Below, piece by piece: positions 34,080 through 41,915 of a stretch of DNA of 64,000 nucleotides. A program made the translations under genes and the position numbers. A model generated the notes under the pieces. It was not told the DNA's origin. It made no database searches and worked only from the letters and a program-made list of their open reading frames with translations. Origin of the DNA: DAHUXD01 sp963805495. Lineage in GTDB: Bacteria; Acidobacteriota; Thermoanaerobaculia; UBA5066; Gp7-AA6. Location: contig CAWDUQ010000004.1 of assembly GCA_963805495.1 (NCBI GenBank), positions 744,001-808,000 of the forward strand. Direction: 5' to 3'. The first letter of the stretch is position 1. Each line of letters opens with the position of its first letter.

Positions 34080-35224
34080 CGGTCCTCGCCGCGGGCCTCG
34101 CCGTCTTGTCGCTCTTCCTTTTCGCCTGGACATACCTTCTGTATCCGCCGCTCGTCGTGTGGATGGCGCAGCGCCGCCGTCCCGAGCCGCCGGGCCCGCC
34201 CGCTTCGCTCCCGGAGTCCGCCGAGGTCCTCGTGTCGGCTGCCGACGAGGAGGAGGTCATCGGGGCGCGGGTCCGCGATCTGCTCTCCCCGGGCGGCGCA
34301 TCCGAGTACCGCATCACGATCGGCTGCGACGGCTGCCGGGACGCGACGGCGGCGCGGGCGCGTGAGGCCGCGGCCGGCGCCGGGAGCGTGCGGGTTGTCG
34401 AGTTCCCGGAGCGCCGTGGCAAGGCCGCGGTCTTGAACGACCTGGTGCGCGCGTCGACCGCCGAGGTCCTCGTCTTCACGGACGCGAACACGCGCTTCGA
34501 GCCCGGCGCGGTCCGTGCCCTCCTCGAGGCCGTCGCCGCGCCCGACGTGGGTGCGGCGTGCGGTCGGCTGGTGTTCGAAACGCCGGCCGGCGGCCGTGCC
34601 ACGCCGGAGGCGTCGTACTGGGACCGCGAGACGCGGCTGAAGGAGGCCGAAGGATCGCTCGGTGCGTGCCTCGGCGCCAACGGAGGCATCTACGCCGCGC
34701 GCCGCGCGCTCGTCCGGCCGTTGCCTCCGGACACGACTTCGATGGACGATTTTCTGATCCCGGTGCGGGCCGCCCGCGACGGTGCGCGCGTGGTCTTCGC
34801 GGGCCGGGCCGTCGCCCGGGAAGACGCGGCTCGCGACGCCGCGGCCGAAGTATCCCGCCGGCTGCGGATCGGGATCGGTGCCGGGCAGGTCCTCCGCCGG
34901 GAGCTGTGGCTCTGGAATGCCGCCGCTCACCCCGTGCTCACCCTGGCTTTTGCGTCGCGCAAGGTGGCCCGGTGGCTCGCGCCCCTTGCGGCGCTCGCCG
35001 GCGCGGCCGCGGCTCTCTTCGTTCCGGGCTGGCGGCCGGCCGGGGCGTCCGCGCTCGGCGTCGCCTCGCTTCTCCTGCTCTCGGCGCGCCTTCGTCCGGC
35101 GCTCTCGGGTCCGCTCGGGAGGCTCTATTATTTCGCCGTGTTGAACGTGGCTCTCGCCCTCGGTGTCGCCGCGGGTCTGCTCGGGTACAGCCGTCCGTTC
35201 TGGGCGCGGACGGCGCGCTCCTGA
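34076..35224 (+). CDS. Membrane GT2 glycosyltransferase
   Basis: The 382-residue protein has an N-terminal membrane helix (~residues 4-30), a GT2 domain (VLVSAADEEEVIGARV, ITIGCDGCRDATA, LVFTDANTRFEPGAV, CLGANGGIYAARR, SMDDFLIPV) and three or four C-terminal membrane helices. This is the arrangement of processive or membrane-bound synthases such as IcaA-like or BcsA-related proteins, but without a PilZ domain or the QxxRW motif in standard form (RLRIGIGAGQ appears in that place). The GTG overlaps the previous stop. Confidence 0.87.
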   Translation: MTVLAAGLAVLSLFLFAWTYLLYPPLVVWMAQRRRPEPPGPPASLPESAEVLVSAADEEEVIGARVRDLLSPGGASEYRITIGCDGCRDATAARAREAAAGAGSVRVVEFPERRGKAAVLNDLVRASTAEVLVFTDANTRFEPGAVRALLEAVAAPDVGAACGRLVFETPAGGRATPEASYWDRETRLKEAEGSLGACLGANGGIYAARRALVRPLPPDTTSMDDFLIPVRAARDGARVVFAGRAVAREDAARDAAAEVSRRLRIGIGAGQVLRRELWLWNAAAHPVLTLAFASRKVARWLAPLAALAGAAAALFVPGWRPAGASALGVASLLLLSARLRPALSGPLGRLYYFAVLNVALALGVAAGLLGYSRPFWARTARS

Positions 35225-36588
35225 TGGCGGCCCGGCGGCCGTCCGCGTTCCGGGCGGTGGCCTTCGGCGGCGATCTTGCGATCGCCGTCGGCGCCCTCGA
35301 TGCGGCGTTCTTCCTGCGGACCCACGTGTCGATCCCGGGCACCCTGACGCTGTTGCCCGCGGCGAGCGTGCGCTTCACGGCCGGAAACATCCTCTTCGTG
35401 GCGGCCGTGCAGGTCCTCGTGCTCTCCTTCTTCGGCCTCTACCGCGACCACGAGCGGTTCCGGGAGCCCCTCGCGCGCCTCCTGCTGCCGGCGTTGTTCG
35501 TGGAGCTTCTGACGCTCGCCTCGGTTTACTTCCTGGCGCAGCCGTACTCCTTCCCGCGTTCCGTCCTCGTCGTCTACATCGTCGTGAACGGGGCGCTGCT
35601 GGCGGTCTGGCGGACGGCGATCGACCGTCTGTTTCCTCAGCCGAGGCGCCGCGCCATGATCGTCGGGGGCGGAGCGGCCGCCGCCCTCGTCGCCGACACG
35701 ATCCGACGGCACCCCTGGACCGGCGTGGAGCTCGTGGGCGTCGTGGGAGACGCCGGGGGAGCGCATGGCCTGGCGTCGCTCGGCTCGGAGGAAGATCTGA
35801 TCGAGATCGCCCGCGCAAACCGCATCGACGAGGTGATCCTGATGCCGGAGGCGCCCTCCTGGAGGGACCGGCTGCCGGAGAAGATTCCGGAGGGGTTCGA
35901 GGCGGACCTCCTCGTCTGGCCTTCGCCGTTCGAGACCATGATCGGAAGGCTTCGCTTTCGCATCGTGGGCGACCTGCCGCTGCTCGAGGCGCGTGTCCGC
36001 CCGCTCGACGGCGCCGCGGATTTCGCCAAGCGTACCTTCGACTTCACGGCGGCGGCGACCGGTCTCCTGCTGCTCGCTCCGGGGCTCGCGCTCGCGGCGG
36101 TCCTCGTCGCTGCGACGTCGCGGGGAGGGGTCTTCTACCGGCAGACGCGGGTCGGGCGCGACGGCAAGCCGTTCGAGCTCTGGAAGCTCCGCACGATGCG
36201 GGAGGGCGCCGAGGTCGAGACCGGGGCCGTGCTCGCCGCGCCCGACGATCCGCGCGTGACGGCGATCGGGCGCGCGCTGCGGGCGGCCCGGATCGACGAG
36301 ATCCCCCAGCTCTGGAACGTTCTGCGCGGCGACATGAGCCTCGTCGGGCCGCGGCCGGAGAGGCCCGAGTTCGCCCAGAAGTTCGCGCACACCGTTTCCG
36401 GGTACGGGCTGCGCCAGGCTGCGCGCCCGGGGCTCACCGGCCTCGCGCAGGTGTCGGGCGAGTACTCGACCGAGCCCGACATCAAGTTGCGCTACGATCT
36501 GGCGTACTTGAACAACTGGTCCTTCGGCCTCGACCTCGCCATTCTTCTCAGGACCCTTCCGGTCGTTCTGACTCGCCGTGGCATCTGA
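35224..36588 (+). CDS. Initiating polyprenyl-phosphate sugar-1-phosphate transferase
   Basis: The 454-residue protein has four to five N-terminal membrane helices, a Rossmann-like central region (RRRAMIVGGGAAAALVADTI) and a C-terminal bacterial sugar transferase domain: FYRQTRVGRDGKPFELWKLR, TAIGRALRAARIDEIPQLWN, GDMSLVGPRPERPEF and ARPGLTGLAQVSGEYS. This is the WcaJ/WbaP-type enzyme that places the first sugar phosphate on undecaprenyl phosphate. It is thus the probable start point of glycan assembly here. TGATG overlap with the upstream gene. Confidence 0.93.
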   Translation: MAARRPSAFRAVAFGGDLAIAVGALDAAFFLRTHVSIPGTLTLLPAASVRFTAGNILFVAAVQVLVLSFFGLYRDHERFREPLARLLLPALFVELLTLASVYFLAQPYSFPRSVLVVYIVVNGALLAVWRTAIDRLFPQPRRRAMIVGGGAAAALVADTIRRHPWTGVELVGVVGDAGGAHGLASLGSEEDLIEIARANRIDEVILMPEAPSWRDRLPEKIPEGFEADLLVWPSPFETMIGRLRFRIVGDLPLLEARVRPLDGAADFAKRTFDFTAAATGLLLLAPGLALAAVLVAATSRGGVFYRQTRVGRDGKPFELWKLRTMREGAEVETGAVLAAPDDPRVTAIGRALRAARIDEIPQLWNVLRGDMSLVGPRPERPEFAQKFAHTVSGYGLRQAARPGLTGLAQVSGEYSTEPDIKLRYDLAYLNNWSFGLDLAILLRTLPVVLTRRGI

Positions 36589-37348
36589 GCCGTCCCGTCC
36601 CCGGCGCCGGGTCGCCGTGGTCATGCCCGCCTACAATGCGGAGAAGACGCTCGAGCGCACCTACGCGGACGTCCCGAAGAACTGCGTCGACGACATCATC
36701 CTGGTCGACGACCGGTCGCGCGACCGGACGGTCGAGATCGCGCGGAGTCTCGGGATCCATACCGTCGTCCACGAGAAGAATCGGGGTTACGGCGGGAACC
36801 AGAAGACCTGCTACGCGACCGCACTCGCGCGCGGCGCCGACGTCGTGATCATGGTTCACCCGGACCACCAGTACGACCCGACCGTCATCCCGCACCTGCT
36901 TTCGGCGCTGGAGAAGGGGGACTACGACGCGGCCTTCGGCAGCCGCATGCTCGGCGGGCGGCCGATTCAGGGCGGAATGCCGAAGTGGAAGTACCTGGGC
37001 AACATCCTGCTGACGGCGATCGAGAACGCGACGTTCCTGATCTACCTCACCGAGTACCACAGCGGGTTCCGGGCGTACACCCGGCGGTATCTGGAGTCGG
37101 TCAACGTCGAAGCCAATTCGGACGGATTCGTCTTCGACACCGAGATCATCGCGCAGGGCATGGCGAAGGGCCTGCGGATCTGCGAGATTCCGATCGAGAC
37201 GCGGTACTTCGACGAGGCTTCCCAGATCGCCTTCGGGCCGTCGGTTCGCTACGGCCTCGCGATCCTGAAGACGATGCTGCTCTACAAGCTCCACGCCTGG
37301 GGGATCTACTCGGGCGGCATCTTCAGCAACCGGCCGGCGGGCCGCTGA
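36578..37348 (+). CDS. GT2 glycosyltransferase (polyprenyl-phosphate sugar synthase-like)
   Basis: The 256-residue protein is a compact GT-A enzyme: VVMPAYNAEKTLERTY, ILVDDRSRDRTVEIA, HEKNRGYGGNQKTCY, VMVHPDHQYDP-type metal motif (IMVHPDHQYDP), and FGSRMLGGRP. It lacks C-terminal membrane helices. Proteins like this often make polyprenyl-phosphate sugars or extend lipid-linked glycans. The GTG start lies 11 bases inside the sugar transferase gene. It is the last gene before a repeat element. Confidence 0.9.
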   Translation: MASEPSRPRRRVAVVMPAYNAEKTLERTYADVPKNCVDDIILVDDRSRDRTVEIARSLGIHTVVHEKNRGYGGNQKTCYATALARGADVVIMVHPDHQYDPTVIPHLLSALEKGDYDAAFGSRMLGGRPIQGGMPKWKYLGNILLTAIENATFLIYLTEYHSGFRAYTRRYLESVNVEANSDGFVFDTEIIAQGMAKGLRICEIPIETRYFDEASQIAFGPSVRYGLAILKTMLLYKLHAWGIYSGGIFSNRPAGR

Positions 37349-37375
37349 GTTCGGGGGCCGCGCGCTAGCTGTCGT

Positions 37376-37581
37376 TTCTCAACAGGTTGTTCACTCCACG
37401 GTGGGGTCAGGTCGTAGGGGCGGCCCTTGTGGCCGCCCGCCGACCCGCGGACGATTCGCGTGCCAACGCTCGATGGACCCAGGAGGGCGCCCGCAAGGGG
37501 CGCCCCTACGTGCCGGGAGGAGGCCGACTCCGGGGTCACCTCAAGAAGGGAGAGCCGCCGCCGTGAACAACGTCTTGAGAA
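37376..37581. repeat. MITE-like repeat, copy 1, with terminal inverted repeats
   Basis: This 206-bp element is bounded by 19-bp terminal inverted repeats (37376-37394 and 37563-37581; outer bases TTCTCAA, inner bases GTTGTTCAC, 17 of 19 paired). Inside, 37413-37438 and 37485-37510 form a second inverted repeat with CGTAGGGGCG at its ends. The same arrangement recurs at 48954-49169. It fills the convergent gap between the glycosyltransferase stop and the stop of the TPR gene. No protein gene is credible within it. Confidence 0.75.
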
Positions 37582-37588
37582 TTCACGG

Positions 37589-38131
37589 CTAACGGCGTTC
37601 CGGTTCGGGCAGCGGCGGCGGCTCCGAGAGGCGGCCCTCGACGAGCGCCCGGGAGAGCTCCGCGACCCGCGCGACCAGCGGCTCGCGGGTCGATTCCGGA
37701 AGCGAGGCCAGGATTTCCGGGCTGACCCAACCGGCGCGCAGGAAGGCCGCCCGCGAGTCCTCCCGGCGGCCGGCGAGCGCGTAGGCGCGCCCGAGATTCA
37801 GGTCGATCTCGGCGCGCTCGCCCGTTTGGAGCGCCTCGCGGTAGTTCTCGAGCGCCCGCTCCGGCTGGCGCGTGACGAGAAAGGCCGAGCCGCCGATGAT
37901 CCAGGGCCGTGGATCGCCGGGCAGGTCCGCTGCCGCCGAGAGTCCGAGCTGGCCCACGCCGAGAATGTCCGACGTCGTCCGGGCGTCGCCCGATCGCTCG
38001 AGAACGCCGCGGAACGCAGCGGTCGCAAGACCCACGCGCCGCTCGGCGGCGTAGCGACCGAATTCGGGGGCCACGAGCGCGGCGAGCGCGGCGAGCGCCG
38101 CAACGCAGACGATCCAGCGGCGGGCCGTCAA
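37589..38131 (-). CDS. Membrane-anchored TPR protein downstream of O-antigen ligase
   Basis: The 180-residue product has an N-terminal membrane helix (ARRWIVCVAALAALAALVAP) and then TPR-like helices (ENYREALQTGERAEIDLNLGRAYALAGRREDSRAAFLRAGW). O-antigen ligase/polymerase proteins are often followed by or fused to TPR modules, so it may assist the ligase. The start is a TTG whose last bases overlap the ligase stop (TTGA). Because of the upstream frameshift the two frames appear joined in the raw sequence, but the ligase's own stop at 38128-38130 shows they are separate genes. Confidence 0.72.
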   Translation of the reverse strand: MTARRWIVCVAALAALAALVAPEFGRYAAERRVGLATAAFRGVLERSGDARTTSDILGVGQLGLSAAADLPGDPRPWIIGGSAFLVTRQPERALENYREALQTGERAEIDLNLGRAYALAGRREDSRAAFLRAGWVSPEILASLPESTREPLVARVAELSRALVEGRLSEPPPLPEPERR

Positions 38132-39457
38132 GCCGGTTCTCCCGCGTCGGAAGATTCGCTCGCCAACCTCCAGGCCCGACCGGCGGCGAGCAGGAGCGGG
38201 ACCGCCGTAATCGGGCGCTGCAGCGGGAACCAGGTCAGGGCGGCGGCGGCACCGGTTGCGAGCACGGCGGCCAGCACGATCGCTTCGGGCGTCGTCCGCC
38301 GCCACGCGGTCTTGACGGCCATCACGAGCAGGCCGCCGCAGGCCGCCAGAGCGAGGACCCCCGCCGGCACGCCCGCGTCGCTGAAGACCTGGAGGTAGTC
38401 GGAGTGCGCCTCCGCATAGGAGCTGGTCAGGAGCGGCGTGACGAAACGGCGCTTCGACCGGATCTCCGCGGCGAGGCGGTGCGGAACGAATTCGGCGCCG
38501 AAGGTGCCGGGACCGTAGCCGAGAAGCGGCCTCCGGCGGGTCATTTCCAGCGCCGCCGCCCACGGCCCGCCGCGGAAGGACACGACCGCGTCCCAGTTGC
38601 GCGAGGCGACGGCGCGCGTCAGCTCGTCGCGCCCGGTTTCGCAGCGGCGGGTAGGCGAAGACGGCGATCCCGACCGCAGCGACGGCCGCGGCCATCGGCA
38701 CGACGGCGCGCCGGCGGAACCGCAGAACGAGCAGGACCGCCGTGCCGGCGAGGACCGCCATGAGCGCCGTGAGGTTCTGATTGACGACGAGGCCCGCGGC
38801 GTCGAGGACGAGAGCGGCCGCGGCCAGGGCGCGCCACGACGCGCGCGTCGAGGTCACCAGCACGCCCAGGGCCAGCACCGCGCTCATCGCCAGGGCGATC
38901 GCGAGGTAGCCGACGTTGCCGGCGAAGGCGCCGGTGTCCTGGCGCGAGCCGAAGGTTTCGAGGCGGAAGGGGCTCCAGAGACCGCGGGCCTCGAGGACAG
39001 CCACCGCGGCGTTGATCGCGCACGCCGCGAGGAACACCGCAACCAGCGCGCGGCGGGACCTCGGCACGACGCGCGATGCGCCGAGCGGCAGCAGCAGCGC
39101 GAGCAGGGCGAGGGTGCGCATCGAGTCGAGGGCCAGTCCGCGGCGCGGCGACGCCAGGGCCGACACGAGCGCGAAGACCAGCGCGCCGCACGCCAGCGCG
39201 AGCGTCGCGCGGCCGAGGAGCGGTCCCTTCCCCCGGGCCCGTCGCGGGACGCTGCACGCGGAAACGAGTGCGGCCGCGGCCGCGATCGTCGTGCCCACGA
39301 CCGCGATCAGGCGCTTGGGAGCGTCGAAAGCCGCGCCGGCCAGCGTGTCGACCGCGAGCGCCGTGCCGGCGAGCACGGCGCACAGGGCGAATCCGGCCAC
39401 GAACGCACCGGGGTCGCGCCGGGGCGGATCCGCGAAGGGTCGCTTCTTCTTTCCCAC
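38128..39457 (-). pseudogene. O-antigen ligase/polymerase (Wzy_C family), frameshifted
   Basis: The first ~280 codons from the GTG at 39457 encode about eight membrane helices ending in VFAYPPLRNRA. At about 38620 that frame turns arginine-rich, while the +1-shifted frame continues sensibly with DELTRAVASRNWDAVVSF and then RPLLGYGPGTFGAEF and SDYLQVFSDAGVPAG, the Wzy_C signature, to a stop at 38128. The total of 1330 bases is not divisible by 3. Intact, the protein would be about 443 residues and would ligate or polymerise lipid-linked glycan in the periplasm. It is either a real frameshift mutation or a sequencing/assembly error. Confidence 0.8.
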
Positions 39458-39503
39458 GCGGGGCGGATGTTACACGGGCGCCGTCGGCCGGATGGCGGGG
39501 CGG

Positions 39504-39509
39504 TATGCT
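39504..39509 (+). promoter_or_regulatory. -10 box (TATGCT) of a probable leaderless PBP transcript
   Basis: TATGCT ends 7 nt before the GTG at 39517. An ATG at 39505 lies inside the hexamer, so the GTG is the better start. Confidence 0.45.
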
Positions 39510-39516
39510 GGGCGCG

Positions 39517-41853
39517 GTGACTTTCGATCCGTCGGGGCCGCCTCCCGCTCGGCTGGTCTCGCTCCCGCACTGGGTGTACCGGCACCGCCGACCGATACTC
39601 GCGGTGTTCGGAGGCCTCATGCTGGCCGGGGTCCTCGTTCTCGCGTACTTCACGACGCGGGTCGTTCAGCGCTTCGACGGCCGGAGGTGGGACCTTCCGT
39701 CCCGCATCTACTCGGACCTCTACGTCCTGCGGCCGGGGGACTCCGCGAGCGTCTCCGATCTCGAGTCGAAGCTGGGCCGCCTCTACTACCAGCCGGTCGA
39801 GGCGACGCCGGAGCGCCCCGGGCACTACCGCATCGAAAAGGATGCGGTCGAGATTCACACACGGCCGTTCCGCTACCCGGGGCACGACTTCCCGGCCCTG
39901 CGCCTCCGGCTGACGCTCTCGGGCAAGCGCGTCCGGACCATCGTCGGCGCCCGTGGCGAGACCGTGCCGGCCCTGATCCTGGAGCCGGAGCTGCTCGGTT
40001 CGGTCTTTTCGGCCGATCTCGAGGACCGGACCGTCATTCGCCTCGCGGACGCCCCGCAATCGCTGATCGACGCCGTGCTCGTGACGGAGGACCGGGATTT
40101 CTACCGCCACAGCGGCGTCTCGGTGCGGCGGCTCATGGGCGCCGCCTTCGCGATGCTGACCGGCGGGATGAAACAGGGCGGCTCGACGCTGACGCAGCAG
40201 CTCGTGAAGAACCTCTACCTGTCGCCCGAGCGCACCCTGCGGCGCAAGGCGAACGAGGCCGTCATGGCGGTCGTTCTCGACGCCCGTTATTCCAAGAACG
40301 AAATCCTCGAGACGTACCTGAACGAGATCTACCTCGGCCGGCGCGGCTCGATCGCGATCACCGGCGTCGGCGAAGCCGCGCGGTACTACTTCGGCAAAGA
40401 CGTGCCCGACCTCGACCTTGCGGAATCGGCGACGCTTGCGGGCATGATCCGCGCGCCCAACGCCTACTCGCCGTTTCGAAACCCCGACCGGACCCGCGAG
40501 AGGCGAAACCTCATCCTCCGGCTGATGCGGGAGGAGGGCAGGATCGACGAGGCCGCGCTCGGGAACGCGCTCGCGCAACCGCTCACGCCGCGAACGCGCA
40601 ACGAGGAGCGGACGAAGGCCCCGCACTTCGTCGACTTCGTCAAGAGCGAGCTCGCCGAGCGCTACGGCGAGAAGATGCAGACGGAAGGCCTGCAGATCTA
40701 CACGACCCTCGACGTCGACCTGCAGCAGGCGGCGCAGCGCGCCGTCACGCAGGGGCTCGAGACGCTCGAGAAGACCTACCGGCGACTCGCCTCGGCCTCC
40801 CGGCAGGCGCCCCTCCAGGGCGCGCTGATCGCCCTCGAGCCGCAGACCGGCAGCGTCCGGGCGCTCGTTGGCGGGCGCGACTATCGCCTCTCGCAGTTCA
40901 ACCGCGTGACCCAGGCCCATCGCCAGCCCGGCAGTCTCTTCAAGCCCTTCGTCTACCTCGCGGCGTTTGCCCGGCGGGACCTCGACCCGCCGGTGACGCC
41001 GGCGACGGCGCTGCTCGATTCGCCGATCGTCGTCGAATGGGGCACGCGGACCGAAGAGGAGCAGTGGACGCCGCGCAACTACGACAACGACTACCGGGGA
41101 CGGATGACCGCACGCCGGGCGCTGGAGCTCTCGATCAACATTCCGACCGTTCGCGTCTCGCTCCAGGCCGGCCTGCCATACGTCCTCGCCGCGGCGCGGG
41201 ACGCCGGCATCGCGTCGCGGCTGCGCGCTTACCCGTCGGTGGCCCTCGGAGCTTTCGAGATCTCGCCCATGGAGATCGCCGGGGCTTACGGCGCGCTCGC
41301 CAACAGCGGCGTGCGGGTCGCCCCCAACGCCATCGTCGGCGTCATGACGGGCGACGGCCGAGTCCTCGACCGGAAAGCCACGGAGCTCTCGCCGGCGCTG
41401 CCGGCCGACGCGGTGTTTCTCGTCAACTCGGTACTCCAGGGCGCGGCCACCCGCGGCACGGGGGCCGGGGCGCGCTCGCGCGGCCTGACCGGCGTCCTGG
41501 CCGGCAAGACGGGCACGACCAACGACGGCCGGGACGCCTGGTTCGTCGGCTTCTCGCCGAGATTTCTGTCCGTGGTCTGGGTCGGCTACGACGACAATCG
41601 CGGCCTGAACCTGTCGGGCACCCAGGCGGCAGTGCCGATCTTCGCGGACTTCTCGCGCGCGGTGCCGGCGCAGTACTTCGCGGAGCCGTTCCCGGTCCCC
41701 TCCGACATCGTGACTGCCGAGATCGATCCCGACTCGGGCTTCCTCGCGACGCCCGGCTGTCCCCGCACCATGACGGAAGTCTTCATCGAGGGAACCGCGC
41801 CCACGCTGGCGTGTCCGATCCACGGCGGGGCAGACGCCGCCGGCACGCAGTGA
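39517..41853 (+). CDS. Class A penicillin-binding protein (PBP1b-like)
   Basis: The 778-residue bifunctional enzyme has one membrane helix (~residues 27-47), a UB2H-like regulatory region (RIYSDLYVLRPGDSAS to ~residue 145), a GT51 domain with EDRDFYRHSG, QGGSTLTQQLVKNLYLSP and NEILETYLNEIYLG, and a transpeptidase domain with the SxxK motif PGSLFKPF, the SxN motif LSINIPT and the KTG motif AGKTGTTND. It polymerises and cross-links peptidoglycan. The UB2H region suggests activation by an outer-membrane lipoprotein such as LpoB. GTG chosen as start because TATGCT lies 7 nt upstream. Confidence 0.93.
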   Translation: MTFDPSGPPPARLVSLPHWVYRHRRPILAVFGGLMLAGVLVLAYFTTRVVQRFDGRRWDLPSRIYSDLYVLRPGDSASVSDLESKLGRLYYQPVEATPERPGHYRIEKDAVEIHTRPFRYPGHDFPALRLRLTLSGKRVRTIVGARGETVPALILEPELLGSVFSADLEDRTVIRLADAPQSLIDAVLVTEDRDFYRHSGVSVRRLMGAAFAMLTGGMKQGGSTLTQQLVKNLYLSPERTLRRKANEAVMAVVLDARYSKNEILETYLNEIYLGRRGSIAITGVGEAARYYFGKDVPDLDLAESATLAGMIRAPNAYSPFRNPDRTRERRNLILRLMREEGRIDEAALGNALAQPLTPRTRNEERTKAPHFVDFVKSELAERYGEKMQTEGLQIYTTLDVDLQQAAQRAVTQGLETLEKTYRRLASASRQAPLQGALIALEPQTGSVRALVGGRDYRLSQFNRVTQAHRQPGSLFKPFVYLAAFARRDLDPPVTPATALLDSPIVVEWGTRTEEEQWTPRNYDNDYRGRMTARRALELSINIPTVRVSLQAGLPYVLAAARDAGIASRLRAYPSVALGAFEISPMEIAGAYGALANSGVRVAPNAIVGVMTGDGRVLDRKATELSPALPADAVFLVNSVLQGAATRGTGAGARSRGLTGVLAGKTGTTNDGRDAWFVGFSPRFLSVVWVGYDDNRGLNLSGTQAAVPIFADFSRAVPAQYFAEPFPVPSDIVTAEIDPDSGFLATPGCPRTMTEVFIEGTAPTLACPIHGGADAAGTQ

Positions 41854-41902
41854 CGATTCCGGCCGTCGCCGGTCGAAGCCTGCGGTCCGCTCCCGACTCT
41901 GG

Positions 41903-41908
41903 TAGATT
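41903..41908 (+). promoter_or_regulatory. -10 box (TAGATT) of a probable leaderless uvrA transcript
   Basis: TAGATT ends 7 nt before the TTG at 41916. No LexA-type operator was recognised around it. Confidence 0.4.
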
Positions 41909-41915
41909 CGATGGT

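Noticed and set aside
37401..37592. Small open frames inside the first repeat element
   Set aside because: They run through the inverted repeats, are not conserved in the second copy and have no ribosome site.
37589..39457. A single 622-residue fused O-antigen ligase-TPR gene
   Set aside because: The middle third is arginine-rich nonsense, whereas the +1 frame gives a clean Wzy_C domain and its own stop. The open frame is a by-product of the frameshift.
39505..39507. ATG at 39505 as the PBP start
   Set aside because: It lies within the TATGCT -10 box, so it could not be part of an mRNA begun there; the GTG at 39517 fits the repeated spacing.
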